Shown here piece after piece: positions 1-8,538 of a DNA stretch of 64,000 bases (position 1 is the first letter of the stretch; the number at the start of each line of letters is the position of its first letter). This DNA is from Cyclobacteriaceae bacterium (GTDB lineage Bacteria > Bacteroidota > Bacteroidia > Cytophagales > Cyclobacteriaceae): NCBI GenBank assembly GCA_016787565.1, contig JAEUUG010000009.1:62001-126000 (forward strand). The letters are read 5' to 3'. The translations under genes and the position numbers were made by a program. The notes below the pieces were generated by a model. That model made no database searches and was not told the origin of the DNA. It saw nothing but the letters and a program-made list of their open reading frames with translations.

Positions 1-536
1 TCGCTATCCGGTAGTTCGGGTAGTCCATCCTTATTGCCAGCAATGCCGGAAAACTTTTCTACATGGCTATACCACGGCTCCAAATCGCTGTAGCGAATGG
101 GCCAATCAACGGCAAAGCCATCTCGCAGTGGGCCTTCAAAATCATAATCGCTCCAGCGCTGTGTCTGCCTGGCCCATAGCAACGATTTACCGCCTACATG
201 ATAGCCCCGAAACCAGCGGAAAGGTTTTTCCTGAATGAAGGGTTGTTCATCATCGCGAATAGCCCAATGAAAAGTTTCTTCGCGTACAAATCGTGCAAGC
301 TGAAAATCTTTTCGATTTTCGAGTGGCACAGAACCCCTGAGCTCAAATTGCCATGGAGCTTTTCCGGCCGTTGGATAATCCTTGATGTGCTTCACATCAC
401 GACCACGCTCGAGTACAAGTGTATGGAAGCCATGTTCACAAAGTTCTTTGGCGGCCCATCCACCGCTGGCGCCTGAACCGATTACGATAGCATCGTATGT
501 TCTTTTTTTTATGGAGCTGATATTCAGATTTGCCAT
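1..536 (-). CDS. GMC family oxidoreductase, N-terminal part (runs off left edge)
   Basis: This is the first ~178 residues of a flavin-dependent glucose-methanol-choline oxidoreductase, which oxidises sugars or alcohols using FAD. The conceptual translation begins MANLNISSIKKRTYDAIVIG and continues into a Rossmann FAD-binding signature (IGSGASGG, about residues 19-26) and an ERGRD segment at the end of the second strand. A later stretch (GYHVGGKSLLW) matches the FAD-contacting part of the family. The start at 536 lies 3 bp after the stop of the upstream gluconate-dehydrogenase subunit-3-like gene, so the two are surely co-transcribed and probably form one membrane or periplasmic dehydrogenase that passes electrons to a cytochrome. 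No signal peptide is visible, so export would depend on the Tat signal of its partner. The remaining two thirds lies outside the window. Family call is firm; substrate unknown. Confidence 0.9.
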   Translation of the reverse strand, partial: MANLNISSIKKRTYDAIVIGSGASGGWAAKELCEHGFHTLVLERGRDVKHIKDYPTAGKAPWQFELRGSVPLENRKDFQLARFVREETFHWAIRDDEQPFIQEKPFRWFRGYHVGGKSLLWARQTQRWSDYDFEGPLRDGFAVDWPIRYSDLEPWYSHVEKFSGIAGNKDGLPELPDS

Positions 537-539
537 GCA

Positions 540-1061
540 TCAAGCTTTTACGTCCACACAGCCGTAGTAATGGCCGGGTACTTGTTTGTAGTGAAGATAA
601 TTGACCATCACCTCGCGTGAGGTAGTGAAACCACGAATGGTTTCTGATTTGATCAGGTTGAAGAAGTCTTTTTCATTTTTGCTTTCGGACGATGCCAAAC
701 GGAGTAATAGTTCCTGACGCTGCTGTTGATCACAGTCAGAAAAATCCTTTTCAAAAACTGACTTCGCAGTTTGATTCAGTTGATCTAATTGATGATTAAT
801 ATTCTCCTGAATTTCTTTTTCGTAACACTGATCAAAAAGCTTGATTAAGAACTGATCTACACCCAGTGAAAGCGCACCAATGGAATCACCGGCAGGAATG
901 AGGGCATCCACAACCGAAGCAAGAAGTTGTTGCTCTGCGGGTGCAAATACAGATGATGGGAATGATAAACTATCTGCTGTCCATTCTTTAGCCCAGGAGG
1001 GAAGGGCTACCAGTGCTCCCGAAGCCATCATGATTTTTTTTAGGGAATCGCGTCTGTTCAA
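540..1061 (-). CDS. Gluconate 2-dehydrogenase subunit 3 family protein
   Basis: This is a small partner subunit of GMC-type dehydrogenases (173 aa). The N-terminus carries a twin-arginine signal: NRRDSLKK followed by a hydrophobic stretch and a likely cleavage site after LPSWA. The rest is mostly helical and matches the subunit-3 family in length. The start is notable. The only in-frame initiation codon that keeps the RR motif is a TTG at 1061; an in-frame stop lies five codons upstream, and the next ATG would remove the twin arginines. The family is thought to escort or anchor the flavoprotein subunit during Tat export, which fits the immediately following GMC oxidoreductase (3 bp gap). The pair is probably a periplasmic sugar or sugar-alcohol dehydrogenase; the substrate cannot be told. 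Confidence 0.85.
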   Translation of the reverse strand: MNRRDSLKKIMMASGALVALPSWAKEWTADSLSFPSSVFAPAEQQLLASVVDALIPAGDSIGALSLGVDQFLIKLFDQCYEKEIQENINHQLDQLNQTAKSVFEKDFSDCDQQQRQELLLRLASSESKNEKDFFNLIKSETIRGFTTSREVMVNYLHYKQVPGHYYGCVDVKA

Positions 1062-1216
1062 GGGTTGCGAATTTTAAGAATTGAATATACCAACTTATGC
1101 ATTCGAATATAGTATCCAGAATGCGAACGGATTGATTAATTTATAAGAGCGGTTGCGTGGCAATTGGATGGCATTGGATATATTACAGTAGGAATAAACC
1201 TTAAACCGTACGTACA

Positions 1217-2863
1217 ATGAAGCGCTCAATCTTATTTGTTTGGGTGGTGATTGGCCTGGCATGCCAGCAGCCAAAACCTGTCGAAGTTCAGCAATGGACC
1301 AGCTATGAGATTACCTTTTACGCACAGCAATCTTATGTAAATCCATACACCGATCAGGATGTGTGGGCTGTATTCGTTAATCAGAAAGGTGATTCCATTA
1401 CACGACCGGCCTTCTGGATTGGAGAGCAGGTTTGGAAAGTTCGCTTTGCTCCACCCGATACTGATTCCCGGTGGACATGGGTATCCTATTCTTCCATGCC
1501 GGATAAGGGGCTTGCCGATCAGCGTGGATCATTGCAATCTATTCCATATAGCGGAACAAATACCGTACTGCGTCACGGACTACTTAAAATGTCGCCTCAA
1601 AAGCGAAATGTTGTTCATGCCGATGGTACACCCTTTCTGGTAGTTGGCGATACCCCGTGGGCCATTCCGTTTCGGGCGCAACCCGATCAGGTGAAAGTTT
1701 ATGCCAGCGACAGGAAACGCAAGGGATACAATGCTGCCTTGCTGATGTCGGTTCAACCCGATCGGTACGCAGACGGGCCCGCCAGACGTGATACGGTTCT
1801 GGGTTATGCCCGTGCCTTTGATGATCTCCAAGATGGGCATCTGAATAAAATTAAGCCTGATTATTTTCAATATTTAGATTCACTGATTTCGATTCTCATT
1901 GAGCATGAAATTGTTCCGGTATATCAGCCGGTTTTTCACGGCTTCGGATGGAAAGGAAAAACGGTTTTGGGTACAACGGTTAATCCTGAAGAATATGCCC
2001 GGTATTGTAAATACCTGGTAGCGCGCTATGGAAGTATGCCCGCCTTTTGGTTAGTTAGTGCTGACGGCACAGGGCTTGATCCGGGAGTAAAGCCCGGAGG
2101 GGAAACGATAGAGAAGTGGGACGACTACCATCAACCTACCGGCATTCATTACAATCCTGCCGATAATTATATGCCTGCCTGGGCCAATGGCGACAGCTCG
2201 AAATGCTTTCACCACAACCGCTCACATCAAACAGAAAAGTGGCTCGACTTTCAGTGGGCACAAACCGGGCACGATGGTATACATGATGTAAAAAAGGTGG
2301 AGCGCATGTATGACAATAAGCCAACAAAGGCATCACTCAACGGTGAGCCTACCTATGAAGGGATGGGCGGTGGAAAACTTGGTCAGGGCTGGTGGCAAGG
2401 CGAAGAAGCATGGAGTCAGTTAATGCATGGCGGAACGATGGGCGTTGTATATGGAGCTGCTGCACTCTGGCAATGGAAGATCACAACAGATGAACCCGGT
2501 TGGGGTGAATGGACGGATCAACCATTATCCTGGCGTGAGGCAATCACCCTCGAGGGAAGTAACTATCCCGGATATGTTTCAAAAGCATTTCGTGGTTTTA
2601 ATTTCACGGATATGGAAAAGCGTTGGGATCTTACCGGAAACAACCAGCCGCTGCTGGCCAAAGAAGGTACGTTTTATGTTTCGTATTTACATTCAGGAGG
2701 GGAGCTTCGTATTAAAAATTTGCCTGAAAAACTTTCATACTTCTGGTTTAATCCGAAGAGTGGTGAATTTGCACATGAAGGAAAAACGAAACGCAACGAG
2801 GTATTCAACGCACCGGATGCAAATCCATGGGTGCTACTCGTTGGCGAGCGAAATCTCAAGTAA
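1217..2863 (+). CDS. Apiosidase-like glycoside hydrolase lipoprotein (DUF5060/DUF4038)
   Basis: Predicted secreted glycosidase of 548 aa. A lipoprotein signal ends at Cys16 (VIGLACQQ). Residues ~25-105 look like the beta-sandwich DUF5060 domain found in front of these enzymes (VWAVF, FRVR-like segment FWIGEQVWKVRF). Residues ~125-450 form the DUF4038/apiosidase-like TIM barrel, beginning with the typical ADGTPFLVVGDTPW segment. A conserved NGEPTYEGMG contains a candidate catalytic glutamate, and VSADG on an earlier strand could hold the partner carboxylate. The C-terminal ~90 residues (YFWFNPKSGEF) resemble the collagen-binding-like beta domain that ends this family. Characterised relatives (GH140) release apiose from rhamnogalacturonan II, but the wider family is diverse, so the substrate is open. 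The gene stands alone, convergent with the ABC-F gene downstream. Confidence 0.8.
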   Translation: MKRSILFVWVVIGLACQQPKPVEVQQWTSYEITFYAQQSYVNPYTDQDVWAVFVNQKGDSITRPAFWIGEQVWKVRFAPPDTDSRWTWVSYSSMPDKGLADQRGSLQSIPYSGTNTVLRHGLLKMSPQKRNVVHADGTPFLVVGDTPWAIPFRAQPDQVKVYASDRKRKGYNAALLMSVQPDRYADGPARRDTVLGYARAFDDLQDGHLNKIKPDYFQYLDSLISILIEHEIVPVYQPVFHGFGWKGKTVLGTTVNPEEYARYCKYLVARYGSMPAFWLVSADGTGLDPGVKPGGETIEKWDDYHQPTGIHYNPADNYMPAWANGDSSKCFHHNRSHQTEKWLDFQWAQTGHDGIHDVKKVERMYDNKPTKASLNGEPTYEGMGGGKLGQGWWQGEEAWSQLMHGGTMGVVYGAAALWQWKITTDEPGWGEWTDQPLSWREAITLEGSNYPGYVSKAFRGFNFTDMEKRWDLTGNNQPLLAKEGTFYVSYLHSGGELRIKNLPEKLSYFWFNPKSGEFAHEGKTKRNEVFNAPDANPWVLLVGERNLK

Positions 2864-2880
2864 GCGTACACCAGTGAAGA

Positions 2881-4524
2881 TTATTTTGCGGCCGTTCGTT
2901 CAATCTCCTTCAGGTTCTCCATTTTCTTGTTCCGCAAAAATCCATTGATATCTTCAAAGTGTTCTTTGATTCGCTTATTTCCGAACTCAAATACTTTATT
3001 GGCGAGTCCATCGAGGAAATCACGATCGTGCGAAACCAGAATCAGGGTACCATCAAATGCTTTGAGTGCATCTTTCAGAATGTCTTTCGTTTTAATATCC
3101 AGGTGGTTCGTTGGTTCATCCAGAATCAGGAGGTTAACCGGTTGCAACAACAACTTGATCATGGCAAGCCGTGTTTTCTCACCACCAGAAAGCACTTTTA
3201 CTTTTTTATCGATGGTATCACCGCCAAACATGAAGGCACCCAGGATGTCTTTTATTTTGGTACGAATCTCTCCCTCAGCAATCTGATCGATGGTATCAAA
3301 AACGGTCAGATCTCCATCGAGTAACGAGGCCTGGTTCTGGGCGAAATACCCAATCATAGAATTGTGCCCTAACTGAAGTTTTCCTTCATACTCAATTTCA
3401 CCCATGATGGCCTTCACCAGCGTAGATTTACCTTCTCCATTTTTACCAACAAAGGCCACTTTTTCGCCCCTTGAAATGGTCAGTGATGCATCGCTGAAAA
3501 CCACATGATCACCATAGCGCTTCGTCAAACCTTCAATGATTACCGGATAATTGCCCGAACGTGGTGCCGGAGGGAATTTTAAATTCAGGGAAGAAGTGTC
3601 TACCTCATCAACCTCAATGATCTCGATTTTCTCCAGCATTTTTACCCGCGACTGAACCTGAAGGGTTTTCGAGTAAGTACCTTTAAAGCGATCAATGAAT
3701 TGCTGAATATCAGCGATTTGCTTTGCCTGATCGTCAAATTGCTTTTGTTGCTGTTCGCGTCTTTCTTTTCGAAGTTGTAAGTAGTGTGAGTAGTTTGTTT
3801 TATAATCGTAGATACGGCCCATCGTAACTTCAATAGTACGATTGGTCAGATTATCAACAAACATCTTGTCGTGACTGATCACGATGACCGCTTTAGCGTT
3901 GGTCTTTAAAAATTCTTCCAGCCACTGCACCGATTCGATATCAAGATGGTTCGTGGGCTCATCCAACAAAATAAGATCGGGCTTTTGTAATAATATTTTT
4001 GCCAGCTCAATGCGCATCCGCCAGCCACCACTGAATTCGCTGGTAGGTCGTGTAAAATCAGAACGCACAAAGCCCAGTCCCATCAATGTTTTCTCGACTT
4101 CAGCATCGAAATTAATTTCTTCGATAGAATAATACTTTTCGCTAAGCTCTGAAACCTGTTCGATGATCTTTGAATATTCATCCGACTCATAATCCGTACG
4201 GGTTTCCAACTGGCGATTCAACTCATCCATCTCATTTTTCATGTTCAGGATTTTCGCAAAAGCCTTGGATGCTTCTTCAAATACAGTGGCATCATCCTGG
4301 GTTAACAGGTGCTGCGGAAGATACGCGATGATGGCATCTTTTGGTGCTGAAACTTTTCCGCGCGTTGGTTTATTGACGCCTGCAATGATCTTCAGCAGCG
4401 TTGACTTTCCCGCACCGTTCTTACCCATCAGGGCTATTCTATCGTTTTCGTTGATATTAAAGGTGATGTTACTGAATAGGGCCGCCCCGTTAAACTCAAC
4501 ACTCACTGCATCTACAGAAATCAT
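2881..4524 (-). CDS. ABC-F family ATPase (ribosome-associated type)
   Basis: A soluble protein of 547 aa with two ABC ATPase domains and no membrane segments, which defines the ABC-F class. Members bind the ribosomal E site and either regulate translation or rescue stalled or drug-bound ribosomes. Domain 1: Walker A GKNGAGKST at ~34-42, signature FSGGW, Walker B ILLDEPTNHLD. A charged linker with ERREQQQKQFDDQAKQIAD follows around residues 250-300 (the P-site tRNA interaction motif region). Domain 2: Walker A GKNGEGKST, signature LSGGEKTRLAM, Walker B LLILDEPTNHLD. The size and the lack of a C-terminal Uup-type DNA-binding tail suggest the YbiT/YkpA-like branch rather than Uup. Nothing in the neighbourhood points to antibiotic resistance, so a housekeeping role is more likely. 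Confidence 0.93.
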   Translation of the reverse strand: MISVDAVSVEFNGAALFSNITFNINENDRIALMGKNGAGKSTLLKIIAGVNKPTRGKVSAPKDAIIAYLPQHLLTQDDATVFEEASKAFAKILNMKNEMDELNRQLETRTDYESDEYSKIIEQVSELSEKYYSIEEINFDAEVEKTLMGLGFVRSDFTRPTSEFSGGWRMRIELAKILLQKPDLILLDEPTNHLDIESVQWLEEFLKTNAKAVIVISHDKMFVDNLTNRTIEVTMGRIYDYKTNYSHYLQLRKERREQQQKQFDDQAKQIADIQQFIDRFKGTYSKTLQVQSRVKMLEKIEIIEVDEVDTSSLNLKFPPAPRSGNYPVIIEGLTKRYGDHVVFSDASLTISRGEKVAFVGKNGEGKSTLVKAIMGEIEYEGKLQLGHNSMIGYFAQNQASLLDGDLTVFDTIDQIAEGEIRTKIKDILGAFMFGGDTIDKKVKVLSGGEKTRLAMIKLLLQPVNLLILDEPTNHLDIKTKDILKDALKAFDGTLILVSHDRDFLDGLANKVFEFGNKRIKEHFEDINGFLRNKKMENLKEIERTAAK

Positions 4525-4753
4525 GAACTTGAAAATTAAGGGGGCAAAGATATTATTATTTTTTGGTTGAGCTGATTAAAAAAATAAACAACAGACAAGG
4601 CTTATTAGAAGCTATCCTTAAAACATTACATCATTTGCGATCCTGATAAAAATCAGATGATATTCTGGAGAAGCATTCCCTAGTTCGGAGATATAAAACG
4701 TTATATTTTGAGATGGCCTGTCGCAAGAATAGATTGTGATCTGTAACGTGAGT

Positions 4754-4779
4754 TCCGGGTGAAGCAGACCTCACCCGGA
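4754..4779 (-). terminator. Stem-loop downstream of the 4793-5311 gene
   Basis: A perfect 9-bp stem (TCCGGGTGA / TCACCCGGA) with an 8-nt loop lies 14 bp beyond the stop of the minus-strand gene ending at 4793. It is GC-rich and would be very stable, so it may end or protect the transcript. It lacks a clear T-tract on either strand, so it is not a textbook intrinsic terminator. Confidence 0.5.
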
Positions 4780-4792
4780 GAAATAAAAGTGC

Positions 4793-5311
4793 TTACATCA
4801 GCCTGATGAATTGCGTGACTTTCCATTGCCCATTCATCACTAATGCTTTTTCAAGAACAAGCCGGTATTCCTTTTCATTCGATTTAAAGACAATCGAAAA
4901 TCCGGCCATAGAAAATTGCTGATCACGAATATCTTCATGCTCCACCTGTACAAATTGAATAGAATTCCAGTCAATACCTTTTTTCTTACCCTCATCAGCA
5001 ATACGGTCAAATGCTTCCGCCAGAGCCGGCAGTGTTTTCTTTTGATAGTCCGCGGCAAAGTCGCGCTTAGCATCGTTAAGAAATTCACCATAGATGTTGG
5101 CTTGCTGAACCATAAACTGATGGAATTCGGTGAGTGAGGGAAACAGTGAAGTGTATTCCTGTTGTGAGGAGTGCTGAAATGCCGCAAGCATTTTTTTAGC
5201 CATCTCTTGTGAGGATGGCGTTGAGGTACTTCCCGAAAAATCAGGAATGACTGTAAAGGATGACACAGTTAATGAAAGTGCTGACAAGAGAATGGTCGTT
5301 TTCATATTCAT
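4793..5311 (-). CDS. Hypothetical secreted protein
   Basis: A 172-aa protein I do not recognise. The N-terminus MNMKTTILLSALSLTVSSFT is a Sec-type signal peptide; the second Met (5305) is an alternative start. The mature part is mainly helical in the first half (a run around KKMLAAFQHSSQQEYTS), then has two beta-rich stretches (FSMAGFSIVFKSN, EYRLVLEKALVMNGQWKV). This overall pattern recalls periplasmic proteins with an NTF2- or cystatin-like fold, but no diagnostic motif is visible. It follows the cytochrome c gene at 5328-5930 after a 16-bp gap on the same strand, so the two are probably one transcript. Function unknown. Confidence 0.7.
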   Translation of the reverse strand: MNMKTTILLSALSLTVSSFTVIPDFSGSTSTPSSQEMAKKMLAAFQHSSQQEYTSLFPSLTEFHQFMVQQANIYGEFLNDAKRDFAADYQKKTLPALAEAFDRIADEGKKKGIDWNSIQFVQVEHEDIRDQQFSMAGFSIVFKSNEKEYRLVLEKALVMNGQWKVTQFIRLM

Positions 5312-5327
5312 TACGTTTAATTTTCAA

Positions 5328-5930
5328 TTATAAATTGTTGGGTGATACGGGCGCAGGCACTACGTTGGAAACAGGCTTAATGGAACGCAGGTAGACAAAA
5401 ATCGCCTTCAGATCATCATCTGTCATATTCTTGTACATATCCCAGGGCATAGGTGGCAATAACTCGCGGCTTCCTTCAAGTCCTTTGTATTTCCCTTTGC
5501 GGATGGCTGTTTTAAATTGTTCAAAGGTCCAATTACCAGTGCCGGTATCATCGGGGCTAAGATTAGCCGCATACGAAATACCCCACGGGCCTACAAAAGC
5601 AGTTAATCCCGGACTAAATAGTATCCAGTCTGTTCGGCCAGGAAGTGGTGGAATGGGTTCATCAGAAGGATGTCCTGATAGTAGTCGCTCAGGGTCAGGC
5701 GCAGGACCGGCTGGTGTCATAATTTTGGGTGAATGACAATCATGGCAGGCACCAATGGTAGTGAGGTACTTTCCACGTTGTATTAATTCCTGTTGCGAAA
5801 GTTCAGTGGTGTTTTCAGCTTGTGAATCTGAGCAACCCACTAGCGCTATGGCCAGTATAAAAATAGCCAACGTACCGAATGATAGAACTACAGCAAACAA
5901 CTTCTCTGTAGAATAAAAACTTTTTTCCAT
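5328..5930 (-). CDS. Membrane-tethered cytochrome c family protein
   Basis: A 200-aa c-type cytochrome. The N-terminus has a hydrophobic segment (~11-32) ending in a plausible lipobox (LVGC, Cys33), so the protein is anchored on the periplasmic side as a lipoprotein or by an uncleaved helix. One heme-binding CxxCH is present (Cys62, Cys65, His66, in ACHDCHS). Near the C-terminus a PPMPWDMY segment supplies candidate Met axial ligands, and the end (DDDLKAIFVYLRSIKPV) is the typical last helix of class I cytochromes. Such single-heme proteins pass electrons from periplasmic dehydrogenases. A GMC dehydrogenase lies 4.3 kb away but is not linked by operon structure. It is followed by the small secreted protein at 4793 on the same strand. 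Confidence 0.88.
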   Translation of the reverse strand: MEKSFYSTEKLFAVVLSFGTLAIFILAIALVGCSDSQAENTTELSQQELIQRGKYLTTIGACHDCHSPKIMTPAGPAPDPERLLSGHPSDEPIPPLPGRTDWILFSPGLTAFVGPWGISYAANLSPDDTGTGNWTFEQFKTAIRKGKYKGLEGSRELLPPMPWDMYKNMTDDDLKAIFVYLRSIKPVSNVVPAPVSPNNL

Positions 5931-6028
5931 GTTGATAATTAATGTTTGTTAATGGCCTTTACACGAATGGGCTTGAAACGAGGGCGTACGAAAAAACGAG
6001 AGAATGATACGCGAAAACACTTTATGCG

Positions 6029-6056
6029 CCATACCCCCACATTGATGTGGTTATGG
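6029..6056. promoter_or_regulatory. Imperfect palindrome upstream of the AraC-type regulator gene
   Basis: Nested inverted repeats: inner arms CCACAT/ATGTGG around TG, and outer arms CCATA/TATGG separated by a small asymmetric loop. It sits about 70-95 bp upstream of the regulator start at 6124 and ~100 bp upstream of the divergent cytochrome gene, so it could act as an operator or leader hairpin. No functional evidence beyond symmetry and position. Confidence 0.3.
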
Positions 6057-6123
6057 GGTGATGTTAAAACCCTACGCATGTTTTGCCGTGAAAGCTGCTA
6101 TCCGTTTTCAAACAACATGACAG

Positions 6124-7125
6124 ATGTATAGCGTCATTACTTACAGTACAGTACCTAATCCGAACATTCCCGTTCTTACGCCTTTAAAAAAAACCACTGA
6201 AATTGAACTGGCTAAGTTTATTGAGACACCGATTGACGCACGTACTCAACTGGATGCTGATGTGGCAACGGTAAAAACACGGGACATGTATCTGCCCAAT
6301 TTCTCATTACGCGAATTCAAAGGATCGTTCAAGAAAGATACTTTCTTCATCAATACAGAGGGAGAGGGGCTCGACTTATTAGGGAGCTGCATTTTTTTTA
6401 AGGCCACCATTCATTCCTTTCTAGGTGGGCAATCAAACGGAATCTGGTCGCACCCGCGCACACAAAATTTTAAGTATGATCCGCATAATGAAATTCGCCA
6501 TTGGGTTCCTGCTGAAAGTCCACTTCATTTTTTACACGTTTCCTATACAGTTAATTATTTTAATCAACTTTTTGCAGAGAGTGAGCCGTGGTCGGATGCG
6601 ATAAAATCCGATATACACGCGAAGAAGAGAATTATGGGAGAACGAGGTGTGCCTATCACGGTTGCACAAGAACATGCGTTACAAATTATCTACAATTGTC
6701 CGCTGAGCGGGAAATTGGGTGAATCCCTGATCGAAGCTTCCCTCATTCAGGTACTTTTGCTGCAGCTCCACGCTTTGTTCAACAAGAAACAAAAAGATGA
6801 TCACGGTGTAGCAAAGCGTGATTTTGAACTCATTCAGGGAGTGAGGGAATACCTTGAGCAAACTTTTCTGCAAGACCATTCAATAGCGGGGTTATCAAAA
6901 CTATTTGGAACCAACACCAACAAGCTCATGAGTTTATTTAAGAAGGTAATCGGTAAAAGTATTTTTGAATATATCTCCGGGCTGCGGATGGAACACGCAA
7001 CTCATCTGTTGCAAGATAAAGACCACCAGATTGTTGAGGTGGCTCGGATACTGGGCTATAAAAATCCCAATCATTTCTCAACTGCTTTTCGAAAAAAGTA
7101 TGGCGTATCGCCTTCGGAATATTAG
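6124..7125 (+). CDS. AraC family transcriptional regulator
   Basis: A 333-aa DNA-binding regulator. The last ~100 residues hold the two helix-turn-helix motifs of the AraC family: HTH1 around HSIAGLSKLFGTNTNKLMSL, and HTH2 in QIVEVARILGYKNPNHFSTA followed by FRKKYGVSPSEY, the family signature end. The N-terminal ~220 residues are a ligand- or partner-binding region without obvious cupin motifs, as is common in Bacteroidota members. It is divergent from the cytochrome/secreted-protein pair at 4793-5930 with a 193-bp spacer, which makes that pair its most likely target. Effector unknown. Confidence 0.9.
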   Translation: MYSVITYSTVPNPNIPVLTPLKKTTEIELAKFIETPIDARTQLDADVATVKTRDMYLPNFSLREFKGSFKKDTFFINTEGEGLDLLGSCIFFKATIHSFLGGQSNGIWSHPRTQNFKYDPHNEIRHWVPAESPLHFLHVSYTVNYFNQLFAESEPWSDAIKSDIHAKKRIMGERGVPITVAQEHALQIIYNCPLSGKLGESLIEASLIQVLLLQLHALFNKKQKDDHGVAKRDFELIQGVREYLEQTFLQDHSIAGLSKLFGTNTNKLMSLFKKVIGKSIFEYISGLRMEHATHLLQDKDHQIVEVARILGYKNPNHFSTAFRKKYGVSPSEY

Positions 7126-7146
7126 GAGATTTCTACTGCATATCAT

Positions 7147-7674
7147 TTAATGATTCGGAGCCGGACCGTGATCATAACTTAGTATCCGTGACATTTTCCA
7201 TTGGCCGTCAGTGTACAACCAAACATGCGTGAATCGGGCTAAACCATCCAGTGTTTCCGGTTTACCTGTTTCGTTGATATAGAAAACATGTTGTCCGGAT
7301 AAAATGGCTCCATACGTTGCGTTTGATTTTTGAAGTGGAAACAACTGAATACTTCCTTTCACTGCCTCTCGTCTTAAGCGAAAATCCGTATTGTTGCATA
7401 AACCGCTTTTAATAGTCATCACTAATTCATTTTTCGTTGTTGTTAGTCCGCCTTTGTCGTGGTAGAATTCAACATCTGCCGTGAAGAAAGTTTGCAGGGT
7501 GTTTACATCACAGGAGTTATAGGCTTTCCAGAAAAGACTGTCCAGATGAAGAATGTTGGCTTCAAAATTTTCATTGGATATTTTTTTATCGACAGCTTGT
7601 GCGTACAGCAAAGTGCTAGCCGATAGTAACATCATGAAAGAAAGAAAAGACCGCAGGGAACCGGATAATGACAT
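7147..7674 (-). CDS. SnoaL/DUF4440-like (NTF2-fold) secreted protein
   Basis: A 175-aa protein with a Sec signal peptide (MSLSGSLRSFLSFMMLLSAS, cleavage probably after LLYAQA). The mature part has the pattern of DUF4440/SnoaL-like NTF2 folds: an initial helix (LDSLFWKAYNSCDVNTLQTFF), a strand with FYHDKGG, a middle helix, and paired C-terminal strands ending in FTHVWLYTDGQWKMSRILSYDHG, which is highly typical. Such proteins may be small enzymes or binding proteins; no active-site residue can be named. It is convergent with the AraC gene (21 bp) and appears monocistronic. Confidence 0.8.
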   Translation of the reverse strand: MSLSGSLRSFLSFMMLLSASTLLYAQAVDKKISNENFEANILHLDSLFWKAYNSCDVNTLQTFFTADVEFYHDKGGLTTTKNELVMTIKSGLCNNTDFRLRREAVKGSIQLFPLQKSNATYGAILSGQHVFYINETGKPETLDGLARFTHVWLYTDGQWKMSRILSYDHGPAPNH

Positions 7675-7823
7675 AGTTTTTAGAATAGCTTATCATAAAA
7701 TAATGCCAATTGTAAAATCGTGAGATTGGATGCCAAAAAAGAATTGTCTAATATTAAAATGTGCATTCATGAACATAGTACTGTGCAAGAATGAACAAGT
7801 GACTTTCATTAAATGCTCTATAA

Positions 7824-8498
7824 ATGGATGCGATATTCAACCTGCTGAAGCAAAGTCTTGACGATAATTATCTTTCAAAATCAGAAAGGAATATGCTTCA
7901 TGATGTACTGGGTGATCAGATGCTGGATCCGCGTTCGCTGAATACTTTACGCGCCAAAGTATTTGAGTTAGCGATTGAAAAGGTAAATGAAACCAACTAT
8001 CGCTTAGTGATGGAGTGGGTTAAGCATACCAACCAGCTGCTCGTGGCGAAATCCATCGAAAAATCAAAAGTGTATTTCAGTCCGGGTGATGCGTGTCGCC
8101 ATGCTATTATCCGTCAAATGAATGCAGCAATCCATCAACTCAGCATTTGTGTGTTTACAATCAGTGATGATGCTATTTCAAAGGCAATCCTTGATACACA
8201 CCAGCGGGGTGTGGGTGTCCGGATCATTACCGACAACGATAAATCACTTGATATAGGATCTGATATTGAGCATTTGGCAGGGCAGGGCATTCCCGTCAAA
8301 ATTGACAACACCAGTAATCACATGCACCACAAGTTTATGGTTGTTGATGATCAAAGCGTGATCACAGGTAGTTACAACTGGACAAGTAGTGCAGCAAGGT
8401 TCAATCATGAAAACATTGTACTGATGCAGGAGCAGCGTGTTGTAACAAATTTTCAAGATGAATTTGAGAACTTGTGGCAAGCCATGAGTGCATATTAA
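7824..8498 (+). CDS. Phospholipase D-like domain protein, single HKD motif
   Basis: A 224-aa protein with no signal peptide. Residues ~1-85 are helical and unrecognised. Residues ~88-220 are a single PLD-like domain with one HxKxxxxD motif (HHKFMVVDD, about residues 167-175) followed by GSYNWTSSA, the usual continuation in nuclease/mitoPLD-type members. Enzymes with one HKD motif dimerise to build an active site and cut phosphodiester bonds of nucleic acids or lipids. The lack of a signal peptide argues for an intracellular role, perhaps nucleic-acid processing. An ABC ATPase gene follows 40 bp downstream and may be co-transcribed, though the functional link is unclear. Confidence 0.85.
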   Translation: MDAIFNLLKQSLDDNYLSKSERNMLHDVLGDQMLDPRSLNTLRAKVFELAIEKVNETNYRLVMEWVKHTNQLLVAKSIEKSKVYFSPGDACRHAIIRQMNAAIHQLSICVFTISDDAISKAILDTHQRGVGVRIITDNDKSLDIGSDIEHLAGQGIPVKIDNTSNHMHHKFMVVDDQSVITGSYNWTSSAARFNHENIVLMQEQRVVTNFQDEFENLWQAMSAY

Positions 8499-8538
8499 GA
8501 TTATGGTGTGTGTTACTTTTATATAAACAAAAAGCACA

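Noticed and set aside
5946-6131. 61-codon open frame upstream of the AraC gene
   Set aside because: It starts with TTG, overlaps the AraC start, and contains the palindromic region; its residue composition is basic and unremarkable, so it is probably not a gene.
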